Shown here one piece after another: positions 7,448-15,204 of a stretch of DNA of 42,020 bases. The stretch spans positions 1 through 42,020 of the forward strand of contig CAZVRJ010000018.1 in NCBI GenBank assembly GCA_964629885.1. The letters are read 5' to 3'. Origin of the DNA: CAYWCV01 sp964629885 (GTDB lineage Bacteria > Bacteroidota > Rhodothermia > Balneolales > CAYWCV01). The position numbers and the translations under genes are program-made. How positions within the stretch are numbered: the first letter of the stretch is position 1; the number at the start of each line of letters is the position of its first letter. The notes beneath the pieces were generated by a model. The model saw only the letters and a program-made list of their open reading frames with translations. It was not told where the DNA came from and made no database searches.

Positions 7448-8224
7448 ATGAAATACGCTGTATTAATTGTCTTACTGACATGCACCTTCACAAAGGCACA
7501 GCACACCGACAACGGCTCGTGCCTGTTTCATGTGGGGCTGGCCAACACCTTACTAGGTGGATTATACGACGGATTCTATTCTGTGGATCAACTCAAGTTG
7601 AAGGGTAACTTCGGCATCGGCGCGCCACATCGGCTCGATGGCGAGCTCTTGATTCTGAATGGAAGGGTATGGCAGACCACCCACACCGACACCACATTCG
7701 AGGCCGATGGATCCATGATGGTGCCCTACGCAGCGGTGCACCATTTCAAACCGGTGGCTAGCGTCAAGTTGGATGGATCATACACTCGTGACCAGCTTTA
7801 CGCCGTCCTCGACACGCTTCTTGCTGAGGTCAACGGCATGTATGGGGTCAAGGTGTCGGGCACGTTCACAAACATCACCTCGAGGGCATTCCCTGCTGTA
7901 ACAGATCAACCCGCACCTCCCCTAGCAAGCATCATGGATCGACAGGTTTTGTTCAATCATCGGGATATCGACGGCGCTTTGGTCGGTTACAAGTTGCCCT
8001 CATTTATGGGGGGCATGAATTTTCCCGGCTATCATTTCCATTTTCTGTCAGACGATTATCGCCGTGGTGGACACATGGTTGAATTCACCGCCAAGAACAT
8101 AACCATTGAGTATGATCGAATCCACCGATTTGAAGTGCAACTACCAAACAGCTCCGAATTCGACTCCTTTGATTTCAGCTCCGATCGCAGCTCGGAGGCA
8201 CGCACCATTCAACGTGGACAGTGA
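7448..8224 (+). CDS. budA: Exported alpha-acetolactate decarboxylase
   Basis: 258 aa. It converts 2-acetolactate to acetoin (EC 4.1.1.5). Residues 1-17 are a signal peptide (MKYAVLIVLLTCTFTKA), so the mature enzyme should be periplasmic or secreted. The domain begins at FHVGLANTLLGGLYDG. The probable zinc ligands are H196 and H198 in GYHFHFLSDD and H209 in RRGGHMVEF. E66 in LDGELLILNG and R146 in TSRAFPAV match catalytic residues known from the Bacillus enzyme. Neither acetolactate synthase nor butanediol dehydrogenase is nearby. Export removes the enzyme from cytoplasmic acetolactate, so it may act on leaked substrate. It is divergent from the GNAT gene. Confidence 0.88.
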   Translation: MKYAVLIVLLTCTFTKAQHTDNGSCLFHVGLANTLLGGLYDGFYSVDQLKLKGNFGIGAPHRLDGELLILNGRVWQTTHTDTTFEADGSMMVPYAAVHHFKPVASVKLDGSYTRDQLYAVLDTLLAEVNGMYGVKVSGTFTNITSRAFPAVTDQPAPPLASIMDRQVLFNHRDIDGALVGYKLPSFMGGMNFPGYHFHFLSDDYRRGGHMVEFTAKNITIEYDRIHRFEVQLPNSSEFDSFDFSSDRSSEARTIQRGQ

Positions 8225-8303
8225 AGTTGACCTTCCATGCAGTCCTTGAAACAATTATTCATTTCCAGACTATAAATGTTAACACACACTAAATGGAGAG
8301 AGT

Positions 8304-8516
8304 ATGAAAAATGCAGGAATTGGATTAATCGTAATTGGGATTGTTATGTTGGTTTGGAGTGGATTCACATACACAACGAGAGAAAATGTCGTTGATATGG
8401 GTCCTCTACAAGTTAATGTGGACAAAAAAGAACGCGTGAACTTCCCGCCGTACGTGGGCGCAATTGTTGCTGTAATAGGCATCGTTCTTGTCGTTAGCGA
8501 CAAAAGAAAGTCATAA
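8304..8516 (+). CDS. Small two-helix membrane protein, unknown function
   Basis: 70 aa. Two transmembrane helices (IGLIVIGIVMLVWSGF near residues 5-21 and PYVGAIVAVIGIVLVVS near 48-65) flank a polar loop containing VVDMGPLQVNVDKKE. I recognise the general pattern of a small membrane protein common in Bacteroidota but know no function. It has one of the clearer ribosome-binding sites in the window, GGAGAG at 8295-8300, four bases before the ATG. The coding region is closely followed by a strong hairpin terminator. Confidence 0.75.
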   Translation: MKNAGIGLIVIGIVMLVWSGFTYTTRENVVDMGPLQVNVDKKERVNFPPYVGAIVAVIGIVLVVSDKRKS

Positions 8517-8518
8517 CG

Positions 8519-8549
8519 AAAAGGCCCATCGATATTCGACGGGCCTTTT
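8519..8549. terminator. Bidirectional terminator between small membrane gene and acnA
   Basis: The arms AAAAGGCCC (8519-8527) and GGGCCTTTT (8541-8549) are perfect, with an inner CGA/TCG pair. T-runs occur on both strands. It lies between two convergent genes and fits as a shared terminator. Confidence 0.85.
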
Positions 8550-8588
8550 GTGCAAGTAGAGAGTTGCTAATTTTAATTAAGGGATGGA

Positions 8589-11291
8589 TTAGCCCTTCAT
8601 GAACGACCGTAATACGGTCTGAAGGATGCCTCCGTTTCGATAATAATCAATCTCTACGGGTGTGTCAATACGGCAACGAACGTTAAATTCGATTTTGCTG
8701 CCGTCTTCGCGTGTCGCAATTACAGTAACGCTGTCGCTAGGTCTGAGATTGTCGTTCACTACGATGTCGAACGATTCGCGCCCGGTGAGCCCCAGTTTAT
8801 CGGCAGAGTCGCCATCGTTAAATTGTAGGGGAAGCACGCCCATACCCACAAGATTGGACCGGTGGATACGCTCGAACGACTCAGCGATAACGGCTCTCAC
8901 ACCGAGGAGCATGGTGCCTTTGGCGGCCCAGTCGCGCGAAGAGCCCGTTCCGTACTCTTTACCGGCAATGGCGATGAGTGACGTACCCTCGGCTTTATAG
9001 CGGATGGATGCCTCATAGATGGAGGTAACCTCGTTTGTAGGCAAGTAGGTCGTCATGCCACCCTCTGTGCCCGGTGCCATCTGGTTCTTCAGGCGCACAT
9101 TGGCGAAGGTGCCACGAGTCATAACTCGATCGTTGCCACGGCGCGATCCGTATGAGTTGAAATCATCGCGTGTTACACCGCTATCCTGAAGGAATTTACC
9201 GGCGGGCGAGTCAGCTTTGATGGATCCGGCAGGCGAAATGTGATCGGTTGTGATAGAGTCGCCTACCTTAACGAGTACACGTGCACCAGTGATGGCGCCA
9301 ATTGGGCTCGGCTCGGCCGGCATGTCCACGAAGAACGGAGGCTCCTGGATGTAGGTCGACGCCTCGTCCCAAGCAAAGATTTCGCCACCACTAACGGGGA
9401 TTGCATTCCACTCTTCGTTGGAATCCTCAATGCCGTTGTACATGCGGTTGAAGATGTCGGGGCGCACGGCGTTATCGAGATGAGCCAAGATTTCCTCGGT
9501 TGTTGGCCAAATATCACGCAGATACACGTCCTGTCCGTCACTGCCTTTGCCAATTGGATCGTTAACGAGGTCGATGTCAACGGTTCCGGCGAGTGCATAA
9601 GCCACCACGAGCGGAGGAGAGGCTAGATAGTTGGCCTTTACACTTTGGTGGATGCGTCCCTCAAAGTTACGGTTACCAGAGAGCACGCCTGCAACGATGA
9701 GGTCGCCTTCCTTGATCGCCACTTCGACCGGCTCGGGAAGTGGACCCGAATTGCCGATGCAAGTTGTGCATCCGTAACCGACCAAGTTGAAGCCAATTTT
9801 GTTTAGATAGGGAGTAAGCCCTGCCTCATCTAGGTATTCGGTTACAACGCGGGAGCCAGGCGCCAAAGAGGTTTTGACGTACGGCGGTACCGTTAAACCT
9901 TTCTCAACGGCTTTCTTAGCCACGATACCTGCACCAAGCATTACCGATGGATTGGAGGTGTTTGTGCAGCTGGTAATGGCTGCGATCACAACGTCGCCGT
10001 GGGTCATTTCGACGGTGGTGCCGTTTTTGTAAACGCCTACATTCTTAAGCTTCTCAGGTGTGAGCGAGAATCCTTTGGTTGCTTCGGCGCTTACCAATGC
10101 CTGATTGAAATCTTCCTTCATATCGGAGAGAGGCACTCGATCTTGTGGGCGCTTAGGACCGGCAAGTGATGGCACGACGGTGCTCATGTCGAGGAAGAGG
10201 GTGTCGCTGAAGAGGGGGTCTTCTGTTTCGTCAGTGCGGAACATGCCCTGCGCCTTGTAGTATTGCTCAACCAGTGTGACAAGATTTTCGTCGCGGCCGG
10301 TACGGAGCATATAACGGAGGGTTTCGCTGTCGACGGGGAAGAAACCCATGGTTGCGCCATACTCAGGAGCCATATTGGCGATGGTGGCACGGTCGGGCAG
10401 ACTCATGTTGCTCAAGCCATGGCCGTAGAATTCAACGAATTTGCCAACCACGCCCTTTTTGCGCAGCATCTGGGTAATGGTTAGCGTAAGATCGGTTGCT
10501 GTTACACCCTCTTGTAGCTTGCCTACAAGCTTGAAGCCGACAACTTGTGGGATCAGCATATATATAGGTTGGCTGAGCATTACAGCCTCTGCCTCGATAC
10601 CGCCTACACCCCAGCCAACGATACCAAGTCCGTTAATCATGGTGGTATGCGAATCGGTTCCTACCAGTGAGTCGGGGTATGCAACCGTCATCCCGTCTTC
10701 AACACGGGTAAACACCCCTTTTGCCAAGTATTCGAGATTCACCTGGTGCACGATGCCTCGAGCGGGGGGGATGACGCGGAAATTGTCGAACGCTTTCTGT
10801 CCCCAGCGCAAGAATTCATAGCGCTCGTGGTTGCGTTCAAACTCGATCTTTGCGTTCATCATGAACGCATATTCCTGGCCGAACATGTCGACTTGAACAC
10901 TGTGGTCAATCACAAGGTCGACCGGTACAGTCGGGTTGATGCGGTTCGGGTCGCCCCCCATGCGCTGCATCGCCGATCGGAGCGCGGCAAGGTCGACAAC
11001 TGCCGGAACGCCGGTGAAGTCTTGCAGAACGACGCGGGCTGGCTTAAATGGAATTTCTTTGTCGGACGCCTGCGTCGGGTCGTAATCCATCAGACTGCGG
11101 ATGTCGTTTTCGGATACCACATAGCCGTCGCACTCGCGCAGAACGGCCTCCAGAAGTACCTTGTATGAAAATGGAAGGCGCTTGGTACTGCCGAAACCCA
11201 TCTTCTCGAGTGCGTCAATGCTGTAATAGTGAACATTGCCATTAGTACCTTCGAGTGGCAGTCTTGCCGCCGTCATTTTTGCTTCGCTCAT
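8589..11291 (-). CDS. acnA: Aconitate hydratase A
   Basis: 900 aa, the usual length of the AcnA/IRP1-type aconitase. It isomerises citrate to isocitrate in the TCA cycle using a 4Fe-4S cluster. The cluster ligands are C442 in ITSCTNTS and C508 and C511 in GCTTCIGNS. The swivel domain near the C-terminus contains GKEYGTGSSRDWAAKG and the SFERIHRSNLVGMGV substrate-binding segment. The start ATG at 11291 has no recognisable Shine-Dalgarno sequence, in line with most genes here. It is divergent from rplM across a 379-bp spacer full of 10-bp repeats. Its downstream end faces the small membrane gene across a shared terminator. Confidence 0.97.
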   Translation of the reverse strand: MSEAKMTAARLPLEGTNGNVHYYSIDALEKMGFGSTKRLPFSYKVLLEAVLRECDGYVVSENDIRSLMDYDPTQASDKEIPFKPARVVLQDFTGVPAVVDLAALRSAMQRMGGDPNRINPTVPVDLVIDHSVQVDMFGQEYAFMMNAKIEFERNHERYEFLRWGQKAFDNFRVIPPARGIVHQVNLEYLAKGVFTRVEDGMTVAYPDSLVGTDSHTTMINGLGIVGWGVGGIEAEAVMLSQPIYMLIPQVVGFKLVGKLQEGVTATDLTLTITQMLRKKGVVGKFVEFYGHGLSNMSLPDRATIANMAPEYGATMGFFPVDSETLRYMLRTGRDENLVTLVEQYYKAQGMFRTDETEDPLFSDTLFLDMSTVVPSLAGPKRPQDRVPLSDMKEDFNQALVSAEATKGFSLTPEKLKNVGVYKNGTTVEMTHGDVVIAAITSCTNTSNPSVMLGAGIVAKKAVEKGLTVPPYVKTSLAPGSRVVTEYLDEAGLTPYLNKIGFNLVGYGCTTCIGNSGPLPEPVEVAIKEGDLIVAGVLSGNRNFEGRIHQSVKANYLASPPLVVAYALAGTVDIDLVNDPIGKGSDGQDVYLRDIWPTTEEILAHLDNAVRPDIFNRMYNGIEDSNEEWNAIPVSGGEIFAWDEASTYIQEPPFFVDMPAEPSPIGAITGARVLVKVGDSITTDHISPAGSIKADSPAGKFLQDSGVTRDDFNSYGSRRGNDRVMTRGTFANVRLKNQMAPGTEGGMTTYLPTNEVTSIYEASIRYKAEGTSLIAIAGKEYGTGSSRDWAAKGTMLLGVRAVIAESFERIHRSNLVGMGVLPLQFNDGDSADKLGLTGRESFDIVVNDNLRPSDSVTVIATREDGSKIEFNVRCRIDTPVEIDYYRNGGILQTVLRSFMKG

Positions 11292-11358
11292 CGTGGAAGA
11301 AATTGTAAGTATTAAATATGTCTTTTAGTCGGGTAAAATACGAGATGCAGAGATGAGA

Positions 11359-11420
11359 ATCATTAGCAATCATTAGCAATGACTATCAGTGATTACCAAT
11401 CATTACCAAAGGCTGTCAAT
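11359..11420 (-). repeat. Left array of degenerate 10-bp repeats (inverted orientation)
   Basis: About six consecutive 10-bp units: CATTAGCAAT, CATTAGCAAT, GACTATCAGT, GATTACCAAT, CATTACCAAA, GGCTGTCAAT. Their reverse complements (ATTGCTAATG, ACTGATAGTC, ATTGGTAATC) are the units of the array at 11511-11620. The segment 11371-11392 is a perfect 22-bp inverted copy of 11550-11571, and the match continues with scattered mismatches for ~50 bp. Confidence 0.9.
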
Positions 11421-11510
11421 CACACGTGGCCGGCAAGCCTGTACGGGCATTCACATTACTCAGTCTGATTCATTTAGCAATCGCGAGCAAAAATTGACAC
11501 AACCGTAAAT
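11421..11510. other. Centre of the acnA-rplM spacer, between the two repeat arrays
   Basis: About 90 bp of mixed sequence separates the two opposed 10-bp arrays. I see no gene, clear promoter or hairpin in it. A lone repeat-like unit (catttagcaa at 11471-11480) suggests decayed copies. If the arrays pair, this segment is the loop. Confidence 0.5.
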
Positions 11511-11620
11511 TACTGATAGTCACTGGTAGTCACTGGTAATGCTTGGTAGTCACTGATAGTCATTGCTAATGCTTGGTAATCATTGCTATTGATTGTTAAT
11601 AATTGCTCGTAATTGTTTTT
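11511..11620 (+). repeat. Right array of degenerate 10-bp repeats
   Basis: Eleven consecutive 10-bp units without spacers: tactgatagt, cactggtagt, cactggtaat, gcttggtagt, cactgatagt, cattgctaat, gcttggtaat, cattgctatt, gattgttaat, aattgctcgt, aattgttttt. The first eight are close to a shared consensus and the last three decay towards rplM. The period is exactly 10, close to one DNA helical turn. It lies 51 bp upstream of the rplM start. Confidence 0.92.
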
Positions 11621-11670
11621 CGCCGTATCTTTCCCAACTGTGATAATTTCCACTGTTAAACTTCTCTATC

Positions 11671-12114
11671 GTGAGTAAGACGTTTTTCCAGACATATTCG
11701 GCCAAGCCTACCGACATCGAAAAGAAGTGGGTATTGATCGACGCTGCAGGGGTGCCGCTGGGTCGTCTGGCCAGCCATATAGCCACCATCCTGCGTGGTA
11801 AAAACAAACCGATGTTCACTCCGCATATGGACACCGGCGACAACGTAGTTGTCATCAACGCCGAGAAGGTAGTTCTGACGGGCAAAAAAATGACCGACAA
11901 GCTCTACTTCAGCTACTCTGGTTACCCAGGTGGCGAGAAGTATGTGACTCCGGAAGTAATGCTCAAGAAGAATCCTTCGTTCTTGGTAATGAACGCCGTC
12001 AAAGGTATGATTCCTAAGAATAGCCTCGGACGCAAAATTATGACTAACATCCGCGTCTATGCGGGTCCAGTACATAATCAAACCGCCCAAAAACCCGAAC
12101 CAATCAGTCTCTGA
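11671..12114 (+). CDS. rplM: 50S ribosomal protein L13
   Basis: 147 aa, the normal L13 length. KKWVLIDAAGVPLGRLAS and LRGKNKPMFTPHMDTGDNVVVINA are diagnostic L13 segments, and the C-terminal part has the GMIPKNSLGRK motif. L13 binds 23S rRNA early in large-subunit assembly. The start is GTG, without a Shine-Dalgarno sequence. It is the first gene of rplM-rpsI, 5 bp before rpsI, and is followed by the rpsB-tsf and pyrH-frr genes in the order conserved in many bacteria. Confidence 0.97.
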   Translation: MSKTFFQTYSAKPTDIEKKWVLIDAAGVPLGRLASHIATILRGKNKPMFTPHMDTGDNVVVINAEKVVLTGKKMTDKLYFSYSGYPGGEKYVTPEVMLKKNPSFLVMNAVKGMIPKNSLGRKIMTNIRVYAGPVHNQTAQKPEPISL

Positions 12115-12119
12115 TATAA

Positions 12120-12506
12120 ATGGCTCAAATCAACAAAATTGGACGTCGCAAGACCTCCACGGCTCGTGTCTATGTTAAGCCAGGGTCGGGTGCATTTCTC
12201 GTAAATGGCAAGCAGATGGAAGTTTACTTTCCAGTATTGGCGCACCAAATGACGATCAACTTCCCGTTTCAGCAAACCGACAACGTTGGCAAGTTCGACG
12301 TTAAGGTGACTGTACGTGGTGGTGGCGTTACTGGTCAAGCTGAAGCCATAGCTTTGGGTCTTGCTCGCGTCATTGACAGCGTTCAGCCCGAGATGCACTC
12401 GGTTCTCAAGTCGCACGGTCTCTTCACACGCGACAGCCGTATGGTCGAGCGTAAGAAGTACGGCCAACCAAAAGCACGTAAGCGTTTCCAATTCTCGAAG
12501 CGTTAA
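12120..12506 (+). CDS. rpsI: 30S ribosomal protein S9
   Basis: 128 aa. The N-terminus contains IGRRKTSTARVYVKPGSG, the S9 signature, and the protein ends with the universally conserved basic tail FQFSKR, which reaches the P-site tRNA. GGGVTGQAEAIALGLAR in the middle is also characteristic. It begins 5 bp after rplM, so the two are co-transcribed. A stem-loop follows within 20 bp of the stop. Confidence 0.97.
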   Translation: MAQINKIGRRKTSTARVYVKPGSGAFLVNGKQMEVYFPVLAHQMTINFPFQQTDNVGKFDVKVTVRGGGVTGQAEAIALGLARVIDSVQPEMHSVLKSHGLFTRDSRMVERKKYGQPKARKRFQFSKR

Positions 12507-12516
12507 TACGGCTTGT

Positions 12517-12547
12517 GCGACGCCGGCAACATCCCGTTGCCGGTCGC
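12517..12547 (+). terminator. GC-rich stem-loop after rpsI (possible terminator, attenuator or processing site)
   Basis: CCGGCAAC (12523-12530) and GTTGCCGG (12536-12543) pair perfectly around a 5-nt loop. An outer GCGA/TCGC pair extends the stem with a 2-nt bulge. There is no following U-run, so it is more likely an RNA-processing or attenuation element than a simple intrinsic terminator. Confidence 0.6.
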
Positions 12548-12571
12548 GGATACACTCTTTTCAAATTCACA

Positions 12572-12633
12572 TACGCAAGGATTGGCAGGCTGGGTGCCCC
12601 GATTGGGGTTGGTCTGACAAGTTGATTTGCGTA
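12572..12633 (+). ncRNA. Structured 5' leader of rpsB (candidate autoregulatory r-protein leader)
   Basis: An outer stem TACGCAA (12572-12578) / TTGCGTA (12627-12633) encloses a middle helix, TTGGCAGGC with GTCTGACAA allowing two mismatches, and a terminal hairpin CCCC-GATT-GGGG (12597-12608). Three nested helices 28 nt before the rpsB start make a plausible S2-binding leader. S2 leaders that repress rpsB-tsf are known in other bacteria; I cannot say this one belongs to a described class. Confidence 0.5.
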
Positions 12634-12661
12634 GCGGAACCAACTCAAAATACATATCAAA

Positions 12662-13483
12662 ATGCCACAAGCAGCTTCCATTGAGGAACTCCTCAAAGCT
12701 GGTGCCCACTTCGGTCACCTCACGCGCCGTTGGAATCCTAAGATGAAAGATTTCATCTTTATGCAGCGCAACGGAATCCACATCATCGATCTGAACAAGA
12801 CGCACAAGTACCTTCAGCAGTCGCTCGAAGCTGTAACTCGCGTAACCCGTTCCGGTAAAAAAGTGCTCTTCGTAGGCACCAAAAAGCAGGCTCAGGAAAT
12901 TATCAAGCAAGAAGCCCTGCGTTGCGAAATGCCATACGTGACTCACCGTTGGCTCGGTGGCATGCTCACGAACTTCTCGACGGTCAAGAAGAGCATTTCG
13001 CGTCTCGAAGAGATCGACACCATGCAGAAGGACGGCACCTACCAGAACATCACGAAGAAAGAGCGCCTCATGCTCGATCGTGAGAAGGAGAAGCTGGAGC
13101 GCGTACTTGCAGGTATCTCGAACATGAATCGCCTACCTGGCGCCATCTTCGTGGTCGACACCGTTAAAGAAAGCATCGCGATGGAAGAAGCTATCAAGCT
13201 CAACATCCCGATCTTCGCTTTGGTCGATACCAACTGCGATCCAGACATCCCAGACTTTATCATCCCCTGCAACGACGACGCGGCCAAGACAATCGAATTG
13301 ATTGCCCGAAATTTTGCCGACGCCATCATCGAAGGTCTTGCCGAGCGCGAAGCCATCCAGGAAGAGCAGCTTGTAGCCGAAGCCACGACTTCCGTGCGCG
13401 AAACCGGCGAAGAGAAAAAAGTGGTGATGCGTTCGCGTCGCAACCGCCGCACAGGCGACTCTGCTGCTCCAGGCGAAGAGTAA
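12662..13483 (+). CDS. rpsB: 30S ribosomal protein S2
   Basis: 273 aa. The N-terminal motif LLKAGAHFGHLTRRWNPKM and the central MPYVTHRWLGGMLTNFSTV are diagnostic for S2. The C-terminal tail (after about residue 230) is charged and variable, as in other Bacteroidota. S2 joins the small subunit late, helped by S1. It is preceded by a structured leader that may control it and followed 29 bp later by tsf, the usual pairing. Confidence 0.97.
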   Translation: MPQAASIEELLKAGAHFGHLTRRWNPKMKDFIFMQRNGIHIIDLNKTHKYLQQSLEAVTRVTRSGKKVLFVGTKKQAQEIIKQEALRCEMPYVTHRWLGGMLTNFSTVKKSISRLEEIDTMQKDGTYQNITKKERLMLDREKEKLERVLAGISNMNRLPGAIFVVDTVKESIAMEEAIKLNIPIFALVDTNCDPDIPDFIIPCNDDAAKTIELIARNFADAIIEGLAEREAIQEEQLVAEATTSVRETGEEKKVVMRSRRNRRTGDSAAPGEE

Positions 13484-13512
13484 ATCCCCATCCCAAAAAT
13501 AGAGTCCGAATC

Positions 13513-14346
13513 ATGAATATCTCTGCAACAGACGTCAAGAACTTGCGCGAGCAAACTGGCGCCGGCATGATGGACTGCAAGAAAGCCTTGGCAGAAGCCA
13601 ACGGCGATTTTGATCTTGCAGTTGAAATCTTGCGCAAAAAAGGACAGAAAGTTTCCGAAAAACGCGCCGACCGCGATGCCAACCAAGGTACCGTAGTGGT
13701 TAAAATGTCGGATGACGGCACTCATGCAGCGGCTGTTTCGCTTAACTGCGAAACCGACTTCGTTGCACGTAACGAAGAGTTCCTGCAAGCCGCCGACGAT
13801 TTCGCCAATATGGTTTTCGGCGACGACATCTCCGATCTCGATACCCTCAAAGACAAAGCGTACAAAGGCATTACCGTTGGTAAATACCTTGACGATTTGA
13901 TCGGCAAGATCGGCGAGAAGATAGCAGTCAACGCTCTGCACAACATCAAAACAACCGGCCAACTCGTAACTTACATACACCCGGGCAACCAGCTCGCCGT
14001 ACTTGTAGAGTTCGATGGTAAGCTCAAGAATGCAGAAAGTGGCCGTGACGTTGCCATGCAGATTGCCGCTATGCGTCCAATCGCCGTTACAAGCGACCAA
14101 GTCGACTCAAGCATCCTCGAAAAAGAACTAGAGATCGCAAAAGAGCAGCTCATCAACGAAGGTAAACCTGTAGAGATCGCCGAGAAGGCAGCTCAGGGTA
14201 AACTTCGTCGCTTCTTCGAAGAATCTGTTCTCCTCGAGCAAAAGTTTGTCAAAGATAACAGCGTAACCATCGCACAGTTCCTCAAGAACTCAGGCGAACC
14301 GACCGTAAAGGCGTTCTGGCGCCTTCAGCTCGGCGAAACCGCTTAA
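13513..14346 (+). CDS. tsf: Translation elongation factor Ts
   Basis: 277 aa. The N-terminal UBA-like domain contains VKNLREQTGAGMMDCKKAL, and the core has the EF-Tu-contacting motif NCETDFVARNEEF. EF-Ts exchanges GDP for GTP on EF-Tu. It is shorter than the ~283-aa E. coli protein only in the variable parts. It is transcribed with rpsB, and a strong terminator follows 19 bp after the stop. Confidence 0.97.
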   Translation: MNISATDVKNLREQTGAGMMDCKKALAEANGDFDLAVEILRKKGQKVSEKRADRDANQGTVVVKMSDDGTHAAAVSLNCETDFVARNEEFLQAADDFANMVFGDDISDLDTLKDKAYKGITVGKYLDDLIGKIGEKIAVNALHNIKTTGQLVTYIHPGNQLAVLVEFDGKLKNAESGRDVAMQIAAMRPIAVTSDQVDSSILEKELEIAKEQLINEGKPVEIAEKAAQGKLRRFFEESVLLEQKFVKDNSVTIAQFLKNSGEPTVKAFWRLQLGETA

Positions 14347-14365
14347 ATCTCGACATCATTATTAC

Positions 14366-14398
14366 AAAGGCTACTTGAAATCAAGTAGCCTTTTTTTT
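14366..14398 (+). terminator. Rho-independent terminator after tsf
   Basis: A 13-bp perfect stem has arms at 14366-14378 and 14381-14393 with the core GGCTACTTGA/TCAAGTAGCC. It is followed by eight consecutive T. It separates the rpsB-tsf unit from pyrH. Confidence 0.93.
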
Positions 14399-14422
14399 GC
14401 CTAAAATTCCGATATTCCAATT

Positions 14423-15139
14423 ATGTCAAGCTCATACAAACGCATCCTGCTCAAATTGAGCGGTGAATCACTACTTGGAGAACAGGGACACGGTATCGAT
14501 GGTATAGTCCTCGAACGATATGCCACCGAAATAAAGGATGTCCACAGCGAAGGATTTGAGGTCGCCATCGTTATCGGTGGTGGAAACATCTTCAGAGGTG
14601 TGAAGGGCGCAACTGCCGGTATGGATCGAGTCCAGGCCGACTACATGGGGATGTTGGCGACCATGATCAACAGCATGGCCCTACAGGATGCCCTCGAGCG
14701 CAAAGGAGTACAGACGCGCCTTGTATCTGCTATTCGCATGGAGCAGATTGCTGAGCCATATATCCGCCGCAGGGCAGTGCGTCACCTCGAAAAAGGTCGT
14801 GTCGTCATATTCGGTGCCGGAACAGGCAATCCCTACTTCACAACAGACACGGCGGCATCTCTTCGTGCCATCGAAATTGAAGCGGATGTTATTTTGAAGG
14901 GTACAAGAGTTGACGGCGTGTACGACAAAGATCCCGAGAAGCATAGCGATGCAGTTCGATTCGAGCGCATTACCGGCGACGACATCATCCGTAAGAATCT
15001 AAATGTGATGGACCTTACCGCCTTCACACTTTGCCGAGACAACCGTACCCCTATCATCGTGTTCGATATGGATTCGCCCGGAACGCTTCACCGTGTCCTG
15101 AACGGTGAAGATGTCGGAACCACGGTTTATTGGGAGTGA
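14423..15139 (+). CDS. pyrH: UMP kinase
   Basis: 238 aa, the normal size of the bacterial hexameter UMP kinase of the amino acid kinase fold. ILLKLSGESLLGE binds phosphate, AIVIGGGNIFRG follows, and GAGTGNPYFTTDTAA is the nucleotide loop. It phosphorylates UMP to UDP for RNA and cell-wall precursors. It lies between a terminator and frr, so it should have its own promoter in 14399-14422 or in the tsf end. The stop TGA falls in a short direct repeat that continues into the spacer before frr. Confidence 0.96.
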   Translation: MSSSYKRILLKLSGESLLGEQGHGIDGIVLERYATEIKDVHSEGFEVAIVIGGGNIFRGVKGATAGMDRVQADYMGMLATMINSMALQDALERKGVQTRLVSAIRMEQIAEPYIRRRAVRHLEKGRVVIFGAGTGNPYFTTDTAASLRAIEIEADVILKGTRVDGVYDKDPEKHSDAVRFERITGDDIIRKNLNVMDLTAFTLCRDNRTPIIVFDMDSPGTLHRVLNGEDVGTTVYWE

Positions 15140-15159
15140 CCAATGTCTAATGACCAATG
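15137..15159 (+). repeat. Direct repeat TGACCAATG in the pyrH-frr spacer
   Basis: TGACCAATG occurs at 15137-15145 and 15151-15159, separated by TCTAA. The first copy starts with the pyrH stop codon. The motif resembles units of the acnA-rplM array (for example GATTACCAAT) but is too short to prove a relation. Confidence 0.45.
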
Positions 15160-15204
15160 ATTTCTTTCGTATCTTCAGCAAAAACATGAATCAAACAGAA
15201 TATT

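Noticed and set aside
7365..7481. N-terminal extension of the GNAT protein
   Set aside because: The 39 extra codons are outside the domain and overlap the divergent gene's start.
11359..11620. CRISPR array
   Set aside because: Units are 10 bp, degenerate and contiguous with no unique spacers, and there are no cas genes.
13039..14100. 353-codon open frame on the minus strand across rpsB and tsf
   Set aside because: It is antisense to two unmistakable genes and the protein has no recognisable features; it reflects codon bias of the real genes.
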